A stretch of 59,157 nt of DNA from contig JAISUW010000013.1 in NCBI GenBank assembly GCA_031271865.1, positions 1 through 59,157 of the forward strand, in the 5' to 3' direction. Positions 23,098-30,310 of the stretch are shown here, one piece after another. The first letter of the stretch is position 1. Every line of letters starts with the position of its first letter. Under the pieces are notes generated by a model. It did not search any database. It was not told where the DNA came from and saw nothing but the letters and a program-made list of their open reading frames with translations. The position numbers and the translations under genes are program-made. Source of the DNA: Oscillospiraceae bacterium (GTDB lineage Bacteria; Bacillota; Clostridia; Oscillospirales; Acutalibacteraceae).

Positions 23098-23286
23098 CGA
23101 GATGTAACTGTATGGTTGCATCTCGATTCTCTTTCGTGTTGCCTTGATGTAACTGTTTTGTTACATCGGAATTTCTTGTGTTTCGACTTCGGATTAAAGC
23201 TGTATGAGAGGATGGTTAGGATTGACAGAGGGTTTGGGTATTTGTATTGAGGAGATTTTGTGCAAATGTAATGATAGTGTTACATT
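23098..23286. repeat. Three hairpins built on ATGTAAC arms
   Basis: 23098-23125 (CGAGATGTAAC with GTTGCATCTCG), 23146-23167 (GATGTAAC with GTTACATC) and 23265-23286 (AATGTAA with TTACATT). All use the same ATGTAA/TTACAT arm with different loops. The first two follow the GtrA stop codon and may act as 3' structures. Confidence 0.65.
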
Positions 23287-23308
23287 CGTTACGCGTAGCG
23301 CTTATAGT

Positions 23309-23494
23309 TATAATTGCGTATTTTCATCAGCACGTTTAAATGATGATATATTTATAATTCTATTGACAATATCCGATTATATCCGGACTGAATTGTAATT
23401 CGATTGTAAATAATCGTATATATTCACGCTATTCAATGCCAATATTACCTGTATATAGCCATTAACGATAATCTGATTAAAATACGTAATTATA
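23309..23494. mobile_element. MITE-like element C
   Basis: 186 bp with diverged terminal repeats (TATAATTGCGTATTTTCATC and AAAATACGTAATTATA) and the internal core CCGATTATATCCGGACTG. It ends 105 bases before the transposase start codon. Confidence 0.7.
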
Positions 23495-23510
23495 AAAATA
23501 TTAAAAAACC

Positions 23511-23539
23511 TTGCAATAACTGTCGAATTATGGTATAAT
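23511..23539 (+). promoter_or_regulatory. Promoter for the transposase-like gene
   Basis: TTGCAA at 23511-23516, 17-bp spacer, TATAAT at 23534-23539. Confidence 0.75.
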
Positions 23540-23598
23540 TTATCATACAAAGCACAAACGAACACTTCCATAAAGAATCCACCCAAAGGAGAAATCCA

Positions 23599-24537
23599 AT
23601 GTCCTTAACCCACAACACCGAAGGCGAACCAATTGGTTTCGCGGCTTTTGCGGCCAAATACGCAACCGAAGAGGCCTGTTATGAGAAGCTATACGAGGTA
23701 CGGAAAGAAGCCGGTTTCTGTTGCCCGAAGTGCGGCTGCACCGATTTTTATTTGATAAAGAAGCGCAAGTTATACCAATGCAAAGCCTGCCGTCACCAGA
23801 CATCTTTGATTGTGGGGACGGCAATGGAGGGGACACACCTGCCGTTGAAAAAGTGGTTCTGGGCAATGTACTTAGCTGCAACGGACAAACGCGGCGTATC
23901 GGCATTATGGATACAGAAGCAATTACACATGGCTTACAACTCGGCATGGTTTTTGATGCAGCGCATCCGGCAGATGATGGGGATGCGGGAGGAGAATTAC
24001 ATGCTGATGGGCATTATTTCTTTTGAGGATACGGCGATTGGCGGCGCGAAGCCGCACCCGGTGCAGCAATCTCGCGGGAGGCGCAAAGCAAGGGTTTTGG
24101 TAGGTATGTCCAAGACAGCGAAAGGGTATCCGAGGTATGCGAAGTTTGTATATGTGAAAGACTTAAAGGCCAATACCATCCGGGATGTTACAGAGAAAGC
24201 GTTTGAGCCGGGAGCGAAGCTGGAAAACGGAGCTTGTCCGAGCTATCGCAAGCACATCAAGGAAAAGCACCTTACCGCTTTTGCGGCGCAAGATGCTTCA
24301 AAAGAGGATTTGCTGTGGCTGCGCACGGTGGTGTCAAACATCAAGCTGCTTTTCAACGGGACATACCATGGCTTGGACGCAAGGCATATGCAGCGGTACC
24401 TCAACGAAGCGGCATATCGCTTCAACCGGAGGAAGATGGAGGATTGCATCTTTGACCGTTTGTTGACGGCGATGCCGGGTTCTGCGCATATTACTTACCG
24501 CCAATTGACGAGAGGACCGGCAACAGTATACGTATAA
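23599..24537 (+). CDS. IS1595-type transposase with substituted catalytic residues
   Basis: A 312-residue protein with the IS1595/ISXO2 layout. The N-terminal zinc ribbon has Cys at 41/42, 45, 61 and 64, and a helix-turn-helix follows. The RNase-H-like domain includes the hallmark SNIKLLFNGTYHGLDARHMQRYLNEAAYRFNRRK. But the first catalytic block, normally VDExxxGG, reads FEDTAIGG (D to E at 143), and the second, normally TDG, reads ENG (D to N at 210). The protein is otherwise intact and has a good promoter and ribosome-binding site, yet its stop is 1 base from the next gene, so a right IS end is missing. It may be domesticated or decaying. Confidence 0.85.
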   Translation: MSLTHNTEGEPIGFAAFAAKYATEEACYEKLYEVRKEAGFCCPKCGCTDFYLIKKRKLYQCKACRHQTSLIVGTAMEGTHLPLKKWFWAMYLAATDKRGVSALWIQKQLHMAYNSAWFLMQRIRQMMGMREENYMLMGIISFEDTAIGGAKPHPVQQSRGRRKARVLVGMSKTAKGYPRYAKFVYVKDLKANTIRDVTEKAFEPGAKLENGACPSYRKHIKEKHLTAFAAQDASKEDLLWLRTVVSNIKLLFNGTYHGLDARHMQRYLNEAAYRFNRRKMEDCIFDRLLTAMPGSAHITYRQLTRGPATVYV

Positions 24538-24538
24538 A

Positions 24539-25408
24539 TCACAGAAGCGACCGCTGTTGCAAGTAGCCGTTTATGATATGCATGAGTTGCTTCGGTGTGA
24601 CACAACTCTTATCCGGTGCGGAGCACTCTTTGAATTCAAAGATGTATCGCCCGTTATAGTGAAAGTCCTCGAAATAGTCAAACAGCAGCGGCCAATCCAC
24701 GGCTCCTGTGCCTATGCGCCAATGCTTTTCGTTTTCACCGTCGTAGTCCGAGAGGTGGGTTGTAACGACATAGGGCGCAGTAGAACGGAGAAAAGATAAG
24801 GCACTCTCATGGGCAAGGTGGTTGTTGTCAAAGCAGATATAGGCATTCTTGCCGTAGCCGGTGAGCTGGAGTATTTCTGCGGAACAGTTACCGAGTGCTC
24901 TGCGCGGCAGGTTCTCTACGGCGAGGGCGACCCCATGCTGCTTCGCATAGGCACCCAACTCTTTGATGGAGTTATAGGCAATGCCCATGCGTTTACAGCG
25001 CTCCTCATCGGCAATGCCGTCCATGCTGCCGTGGATAACAGCAATCGGGATCCCCTTGGTTTCGCAGAAGTCCAACATCCGTTTGAGGATTGCCATCCCC
25101 CGCGCCCGAAGGATGAAGTTGGTATTGGATACATCAAAGCTGCGTCCCCACGGAAGATGCAGACTGCCCACACGCAAACCCGCCTCAACCATGCGGCCAT
25201 ACATCTCTTCGAGATAGGTGAACATATCTTTGGTCTTCGCGAGGTTCGGAGGGACAATTTCCGCCTCCGTAAAGCCTGCCGATGCAATGCTTTGCCAGTC
25301 GGCGACGGAGGGGTTGGTGTTCTTGAAAAACCAGCTGTTCACGCCCAAACCATGCCGCATGGTGGGAAACATCACGCTTTGAGCCGCTGCTGAAGGGTTT
25401 GCTTCCAT
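24539..25408 (-). CDS. Sugar phosphate isomerase/epimerase-like TIM barrel
   Basis: A 289-residue protein of the AP-endonuclease-2/xylose-isomerase-like TIM-barrel group. Metal-ligand blocks appear in order: EAEIVPP, GSLHLPWG, VIHGSMDG, LAVENLPRR, ICFDNNHLAHE, THLSDYDGENEKHWRIGTG and IFEFKEC. Members isomerise or epimerise keto-sugars and inositol intermediates, which fits with the Gfo/Idh oxidoreductase in the same neighbourhood, but the substrate is unknown. GGGAGG precedes the ATG at 25408. Its stop lies one base from that of the convergent transposase. Confidence 0.85.
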   Translation of the reverse strand: MEANPSAAAQSVMFPTMRHGLGVNSWFFKNTNPSVADWQSIASAGFTEAEIVPPNLAKTKDMFTYLEEMYGRMVEAGLRVGSLHLPWGRSFDVSNTNFILRARGMAILKRMLDFCETKGIPIAVIHGSMDGIADEERCKRMGIAYNSIKELGAYAKQHGVALAVENLPRRALGNCSAEILQLTGYGKNAYICFDNNHLAHESALSFLRSTAPYVVTTHLSDYDGENEKHWRIGTGAVDWPLLFDYFEDFHYNGRYIFEFKECSAPDKSCVTPKQLMHIINGYLQQRSLL

Positions 25409-25502
25409 CGTCTAACCTCCCGGGGCGGCACAGTACGTATATGCCGCAAGGATACTTCGTTTCTATCCCTATGCGGCAAAGCGCAGGAAAATGAAAGCAA
25501 AC

Positions 25503-25862
25503 TCACAGCGTGTTTATATCTACATCAACGGACTCGACTTCAAATTCCTCCGGGTCGATTTCATCCTCTTCGTCCTCCAGTTCCTCCTTGTGCGCTTCCA
25601 GCTCGTCCAAGAGTTCATCCAAAGCATCGGAGAGTTCGTCAGCGGCTTCCAGCTCCTCTTCGAGGAGGGACATCGCTGCTTCTAATTCGGTACGCAGTTC
25701 TTCCAACTCGGCGCGCTTCTTGTCAACCGCATCGATATGCTCTTCCAAACTTTGCAAAAGCTCGTTGCGAGTGCGTACAGCAGCAAAGGCTGCATCGGCG
25801 GCGATGCGCTGCATCATGCTGTCGCAAAACCGTGTAAACACAGAGAGGTCTTTTGCGTCCAT
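25503..25862 (-). CDS. Small acidic coiled-coil protein (119 aa)
   Basis: A 119-residue protein, not recognised. After a short helical head (MDAKDLSVFTRFCDSMMQRI) it is one continuous Glu/Leu-rich heptad stretch (about 45-100, LLEEELEAADELSDALDELL) and ends in an acidic tail. AAAGGAG lies 5 bases before ATG 25862; an upstream extension is Met-rich nonsense and is rejected. It is the last gene of a four-gene cluster of acidic or coiled-coil proteins after trpS. Confidence 0.7.
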   Translation of the reverse strand: MDAKDLSVFTRFCDSMMQRIAADAAFAAVRTRNELLQSLEEHIDAVDKKRAELEELRTELEAAMSLLEEELEAADELSDALDELLDELEAHKEELEDEEDEIDPEEFEVESVDVDINTL

Positions 25863-25887
25863 AGATACTCCTTTCTGCGGGCAGAGG

Positions 25888-26097
25888 CTATGTGTCGTCA
25901 TCATAGTCATCATAGTCATCATCGCCGTCATCAAATACGTCGGCGCCGTCCTCGTGTAGGGCGGCATCATCATCCCCGTCTACGTCTTTGTAACGAAGTC
26001 TTTCGTGCCACCGCGAGGTGTTTCTCTGCGGCGGCGTCTTTGCTGCCAAACGCGCATCGGCATCTAACAGCATCTGCTGGATTTGGCTGCGCTTCAT
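25888..26097 (-). CDS. Small protein with poly-Asp tail (69 aa)
   Basis: A 69-residue protein, not recognised. The N half is basic and helical (MKRSQIQQMLLDADARLAAK) and contains RWHERLRYKD; the last 27 residues are almost all Asp, with Tyr (DDGDDDYDDYDDDT). GGTGAT lies before ATG 26097, favoured over ATG 26109. The bipolar charge suggests a protein or nucleic-acid binding adaptor, which is inference. Confidence 0.65.
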   Translation of the reverse strand: MKRSQIQQMLLDADARLAAKTPPQRNTSRWHERLRYKDVDGDDDAALHEDGADVFDDGDDDYDDYDDDT

Positions 26098-26154
26098 AGC
26101 AATCACCATCCGATTATGGAATTTTGACTGTCTGCTTCCGGTAGTAAGGCTTTT

Positions 26155-26883
26155 TTATTCAGGAAGGCTGTTTATATCCTTTGCGCTCTCTAAGGCGGCT
26201 ATGGCTACGCCCAAGGCACCGTTTCCGTTGCCTAAGCGTGTCATCTCTTTGACGGTATCGTCGAGTCCTTTCAGTCGGTATGTAGAATTGGACGTGACAA
26301 ACTGCAGTTCCTGTGATAGCTTGTAAAACGCGCCTTTGGCGGATTTGCATTTGAGTACCATCTCTTCGAGCTTCTTAGCACGGTCGTCGAAGAATGTACA
26401 CCACAGCACGGAGTCACTGGTGTATTTTTCCGGACTGTCCAAGCACATATAAAGCAGATCATAGCGCAATGGATATAAATCCGTTTTGCAAATGCCGCGC
26501 AGCTTATCGGAAATCCCTTGCAGCCGTATTTCCGCTAAGGTAGGAGCGGGCTTTGCAGCTAATACTTCAGCCGCTATCCGGTCTATGCTATCGCAGAGTA
26601 GACAGACGCGCAAAGCGGCATCGTCCATCTTGCGGCGATGCTCTGTGGTTATGGCATGGGCGTTCAGCGCCTCTTTTGCTTCGTTTTCGGCTTGGAGCAG
26701 TTCATCTTTCAAGGCTTGCTCGCGTGCGGCCGCTTCGCTGTGATGGGTAGCTGCAGCGGCGGCTGTTTCGCCGGCCATTTCTTGGAGCTTATCCAATTGC
26801 GCGCGTATGTCGGCGAAGAGCTGCTCCATTACAACAGCATCGTCCGCATATTCCTTTGGTTGCTGATTGGGGGGATTTGCCAT
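26155..26883 (-). CDS. Coiled-coil protein of unknown function (242 aa)
   Basis: A 242-residue soluble protein with no recognised domain. Residues 15-85 form an Ala/Glu/Gln-rich coiled coil (QLFADIRAQLDKLQEMAGE...). The region 90-240 is mixed helical, with four Cys (CLLCDSIDR, GICKTD, MCLDS) and a conserved-looking LYPLRYDLLYMCLDSPEKY block. GAGGTGAGG precedes ATG 26883. A GrpE-like exchange factor is one guess from the leading coiled coil but lacks a convincing motif. It is flanked by the poly-acidic 60- and 69-residue proteins and probably acts with them. Confidence 0.65.
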   Translation of the reverse strand: MANPPNQQPKEYADDAVVMEQLFADIRAQLDKLQEMAGETAAAAATHHSEAAAREQALKDELLQAENEAKEALNAHAITTEHRRKMDDAALRVCLLCDSIDRIAAEVLAAKPAPTLAEIRLQGISDKLRGICKTDLYPLRYDLLYMCLDSPEKYTSDSVLWCTFFDDRAKKLEEMVLKCKSAKGAFYKLSQELQFVTSNSTYRLKGLDDTVKEMTRLGNGNGALGVAIAALESAKDINSLPE

Positions 26884-26954
26884 AACCCTCACCTCTGCAA
26901 CATATGTGCACTTCTTTCAACAAACACGCGCTTCTATACTTGTAGTAGCGGAGA

Positions 26955-27137
26955 CTATTCGTCTTCGTCTAAGAACGCTTCCTCGTCATCGAAATCCAAA
27001 TCGTCCTCGTCGAGGTCATCGTCGTCATCGTAATCGTCGTCGCTGTCCTCCGCCTCTTCCAGTTGGCGGCGGATGAACTCGAGGTAGAGAAGCTCGTCCT
27101 CTTCCGGGTTGTCACTGAAGCCGTATACTGTCGCCAT
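26955..27137 (-). CDS. Small poly-acidic protein (60 aa)
   Basis: A 60-residue protein, not recognised. The first half is ordinary (MATVYGFSDNPEEDELLYLEFIRRQLEEAEDSD is typical of a helix), the second is a run of Asp/Glu (DDDDDLDEDDLDFDDEE). GGAG lies 9 bases before ATG 27137; the in-frame ATG 27146 is too close to it. First of the four small genes after trpS. Confidence 0.65.
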   Translation of the reverse strand: MATVYGFSDNPEEDELLYLEFIRRQLEEAEDSDDDYDDDDDLDEDDLDFDDEEAFLDEDE

Positions 27138-27199
27138 GGTGTGCATCTCCTGTCGTTTGGAATCTCTCGGTAACTACAGGGTTTGCATTTTTGCGGCGA

Positions 27200-28210
27200 T
27201 TATACCATCCACAGTCCGCACTTCTTCATGGCTTTGGCGGTGGTGCGGTCGGCGATGCGGGCGGCGGCGCCGGCACCTTCCCTGGCGCACTGCTCTAAGT
27301 AGGCTTTGTCCGCCAGCAGTTTCGGATACTCAGTTTGGAATGGGCGCAGTTCCTCTATAATGGCCTCGGCAACGGCGTTCTTAAAATCGCCGTAGCCTTT
27401 CCCCACGAAAGTATGTTCGATTTGTTCGTATGATTCGCCGGTACAGCAGGAATAAATGCTCATTAGGTTGTTAATGCCGTCTTTCCCCTCCGCAAAGCGC
27501 ACTGAGGCCTCGGAGTCCGTTACGGCACTGCGGCATTTCTTGCGGATGACTTCGGGCGGGTCAAGCATGAAAATGCAGGCTTTGGGGTTCGGGTCGGATT
27601 TGCTCATCTTCTTGGTGGGGTCTTGCAAACTCATCACGCGTCCGCCCTGCTTGCCGATGTACGGTTCCGGTATCACAAAGGTTTCTCCGTATAAGCCATT
27701 GAAACGTTCGGCGATGTTGCGCGCCAACTCCAGATGCTGCTTCTGATCGTCGCCGACCGGGACGTAGTGCGCTTGGTAAATCAGTATATCCGCAGCCATG
27801 AGCGTTGGGTAAGTGAACAAGCCGAGGTTAATGTTGTCGGCGTGCTGCTGCGATTTATCCTTGAACTGCGTCATGCGGGAGGCTTCCCCAAACTGCGTGG
27901 AGCAGCAGAGCAGCCAATTGAGCATCGTATGCGAAGGCACATGGGACTGCACCATGACAATGCTGTTCTCGCGCTTTAGCCCCAAAGCGAGAAGCGTAGC
28001 GTACATCTCAAATGTCTGGCGGCGCTGTTCTGCCGGCGGTCGGCGCACCGTTAGGGCGTGGAGGTCGGCGACACCGTAGATACAGTTGTTCGGGGTGTCC
28101 GTTCCGCTGTCGGTCATGGAAGCCCAGTTCTTCAAGGCTCCTAAGTAGTTCCCGAGCGTAGGAACACCGGTGGCTTGTATCAGACTGAGGACAGTCTTGG
28201 GTGTGGGCAT
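27200..28210 (-). CDS. trpS: Tryptophanyl-tRNA synthetase
   Basis: A 336-residue class I synthetase that charges tRNA-Trp. The HIGH-equivalent is TLGNYLGA (about 19-26) and the KMSKS loop is KKMSKSDP near 207. MADILIYQAHYVPVGDDQKQHLELARNIA is a TrpRS signature. Length is normal. There is no T-box leader, since the foldase gene lies 63 bases upstream, so it is read from the foldase promoter. The four small acidic genes follow within 62 bases, so they should share its mRNA. Confidence 0.95.
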   Translation of the reverse strand: MPTPKTVLSLIQATGVPTLGNYLGALKNWASMTDSGTDTPNNCIYGVADLHALTVRRPPAEQRRQTFEMYATLLALGLKRENSIVMVQSHVPSHTMLNWLLCCSTQFGEASRMTQFKDKSQQHADNINLGLFTYPTLMAADILIYQAHYVPVGDDQKQHLELARNIAERFNGLYGETFVIPEPYIGKQGGRVMSLQDPTKKMSKSDPNPKACIFMLDPPEVIRKKCRSAVTDSEASVRFAEGKDGINNLMSIYSCCTGESYEQIEHTFVGKGYGDFKNAVAEAIIEELRPFQTEYPKLLADKAYLEQCAREGAGAAARIADRTTAKAMKKCGLWMV

Positions 28211-28273
28211 GGCTTTGGTTCTCCGGTTCGTTTAGTTTGGGATAGAAGTACCGTGCGGCGGGCGCTGTCCCCC

Positions 28274-29341
28274 TCAGAACTTCCAATCGGCATATAACTG
28301 ATTTAGTGCTTCTTTGTTCTCATCGGCACGAAATGTCGCGGTCATAGCGTCCACTAAGGCGTTGAACTCCGCATCTTTCATCTCGTGCAAGCAGATTTCG
28401 CGATAGCCGTTGTAATACTCCTCCGGCGATTCGCGCATATTTATGGGTCTTGCGAGCAAGAAAAAGTCCGGGAACTCCAGCAGTGTCACCTTGCCTTTGG
28501 GCGCATTGAATATCTTCTCAAAAAACTGCGGCGGGTCTCCCGGGTTGTCTTTCTTGACTACGGTATCGGATGGCGATGAGGATTGCAGGAGCGTTGTATT
28601 CTCCTGTGCTGCCGTAAAAAAGTCTTTTCCGCCGTTGATGGACTCCACTAAGGCGCTCAGTTGTGTTTTCAGCACAGAAATCTGCTGAGGGGTCAAGTCG
28701 GCGGAAACACCGGCGGCATTGGCGGCTGTGGTGTAAACACGCACACCAACATAGGCCGTATAGTTTCCGTAGAAATACGCTTGTATTGCAGCATCGGGTA
28801 CCACGCGCTTCCCTGCCTTGGTGTAGAGTGCATCAAAGAGCATTTTCTTCGCCGCTTTGGCCGTCTCCGCTTGTGTCACGGTGGGTTTGGTGATGCCAAG
28901 GGATTTGTAGTAATTCCCATAGAATCGCCAAAGGTGCGCCGCCTGCGTGGATACATCATACTTGTAAGCAGTGTCCAACTTGTAGTTGCGCACAGCCAGT
29001 TCATTCTGCACAGCTATGGCCTCGCGGATGCTCTGCCCGGTCATCGTCTTTATATCCGCCCACTGCGTTTCGGTTGGCTTGCGATCCGCCAAAGCGGCAA
29101 ACCGGGATTCCATCAGCGTCTGCGTCAGATAATAAGAGTACATCTCCCGGGAGATGGCCATGCCTTCTATCTGTAATATCCACTGGTCCCGCGGTCTGGA
29201 CCACACATCGCTGAGAATGGCGAGTGCCATACCGACCGCCGCTAAGAGTATGGTCAGTTTCTTCACCCAGCCGATTCGCTTGGCGGGAAGTGCCGTCACG
29301 ACCGCCGGGGTTGTTTGGGTTTCAGGCTGCTTATTCGCCAC
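28274..29341 (-). CDS. Membrane-anchored SurA/PrsA-like foldase homologue
   Basis: A 355-residue protein with one N-terminal membrane helix (about 27-46) and a long extracytoplasmic helical region. The pattern (IEGMAISREMYSYYLTQTLMESRF, then Gln/Ala-rich helices) resembles the N-terminal chaperone part of SurA/PrsA-type peptidyl-prolyl isomerases. The C-terminal half (GGKDFFTAAQENTTL... KGKVTLLEFPDFFLLARPI) is like a degenerate PpiC domain. It could assist folding of exported proteins. A full prolyl-isomerase motif is not obvious, so the catalytic role is uncertain. It leads the operon with trpS. Confidence 0.7.
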   Translation of the reverse strand: MANKQPETQTTPAVVTALPAKRIGWVKKLTILLAAVGMALAILSDVWSRPRDQWILQIEGMAISREMYSYYLTQTLMESRFAALADRKPTETQWADIKTMTGQSIREAIAVQNELAVRNYKLDTAYKYDVSTQAAHLWRFYGNYYKSLGITKPTVTQAETAKAAKKMLFDALYTKAGKRVVPDAAIQAYFYGNYTAYVGVRVYTTAANAAGVSADLTPQQISVLKTQLSALVESINGGKDFFTAAQENTTLLQSSSPSDTVVKKDNPGDPPQFFEKIFNAPKGKVTLLEFPDFFLLARPINMRESPEEYYNGYREICLHEMKDAEFNALVDAMTATFRADENKEALNQLYADWKF

Positions 29342-29416
29342 GGTCGTACCGCCTTTGCGAAAAAATCAGGAAGCCGCTCAAAGTGCTGAAGGAGCGTTTG
29401 CCTTTTTTACATGTCT

Positions 29417-29445
29417 ATTATACCCCAAATGGTTGGCATTGTCAA
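29417..29445 (-). promoter_or_regulatory. Promoter for the foldase-trpS operon
   Basis: On the minus strand TTGACA (29445-29440), 17-bp spacer, TATAAT (29422-29417). Confidence 0.85.
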
Positions 29446-29508
29446 GTTTTTTCGGCATTCCGCTTCAGCATCCGCAAGGGCGTGCCGGCTCGCGGATTTG
29501 GAAGAAAT

Positions 29509-29695
29509 TATAATTACGTAGTTCGTTCCGCAAATATAAAATGGGAATATATAAAGATTTCTATTGCGTATCGGAAGCTGTAGTCTGCGATTATTCGGAC
29601 CGAATTTGGAAACGGTCCCATTTTCTCTCAGTATACAGCAGAAGAAATGATGATATAATGATAATCAACGCTGCTGACGAAACTACATAATTATA
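29509..29695. mobile_element. MITE-like element D
   Basis: 187 bp, left end TATAATTACGTAGTTCGTTC, right end TGCTGACGAAACTACATAAT. It lies in a 271-bp unit that is tandemly duplicated with element E, flanks included. Confidence 0.85.
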
Positions 29696-29779
29696 AGTTC
29701 TGCACTCCGCTTCCCCCTGCAAACGCAGAAACCGGCACGCAAGCCCCAAGGTCGTTCCGGCTCGCGGATGTGGAGAAAT

Positions 29780-29966
29780 AATAATTACGTAGTTCCTTCC
29801 GCAAACACAAAATGAGAATATATAATGATTTCTATTGCTCTTTAGAAGCAGTAGTCGTTGTTTTTTTGGATCGATTTCGGAAACGGTCCCCATTTCTATC
29901 CGTATACAGCAGAAGAAATGATGATATAATGATAATCAACGCTGCTGACGAAACTACATAATTATA
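29780..29966. mobile_element. MITE-like element E (second tandem copy)
   Basis: 187 bp; ends match element D, and the right-hand ~70 bases are nearly identical to it, including about 60 bases of GC-richer flank (GTTCTGCRCTCCGCTTCC). Offset from D is 271 bp. Confidence 0.85.
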
Positions 29967-30087
29967 AGTTCTGCGCTCCGCTTCCCCCTGCAATCGCAAA
30001 AGCCGGCATACAATCCCGCTGCAGCAGCAAGCATTGGATGCTTATGGCAGAGCAGCGCCACTACCTATCGAGCGGCAGCAAATGTGA

Positions 30088-30111
30088 ATTATTTATGAAT
30101 TCATGAATAAT
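30088..30111. promoter_or_regulatory. 24-bp palindrome upstream of the tRNA-fMet promoter
   Basis: Arms ATTATTTATGAA and TTCATGAATAAT match at 11 of 12 positions. It ends 2 bases before the -35 box. Confidence 0.6.
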
Positions 30112-30113
30112 GG

Positions 30114-30142
30114 TTGACATTTTTTGAAATTTATGATATACT
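30114..30142 (+). promoter_or_regulatory. Promoter for tRNA-fMet
   Basis: TTGACA at 30114-30119, 17-bp spacer, TATACT at 30137-30142. Confidence 0.8.
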
Positions 30143-30176
30143 ATACAGGTTGAATGAATCCCTCATTCTCCTATAG

Positions 30177-30252
<76 letters not shown>

Positions 30253-30259
30253 GAGCACA

Positions 30260-30288
30260 AACCCCTCGGACGCTTCGTCCGGGGGGTT
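30260..30288. terminator. Hairpin between tRNA-fMet and the convergent phosphatase gene
   Basis: AACCCCTCGGAC / GTCCGGGGGGTT stem with loop GCTTC, positioned to end transcripts from either side. T-runs are short. Confidence 0.6.
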
Positions 30289-30310
30289 ATGTATTATATG
30301 GTTTATACCC

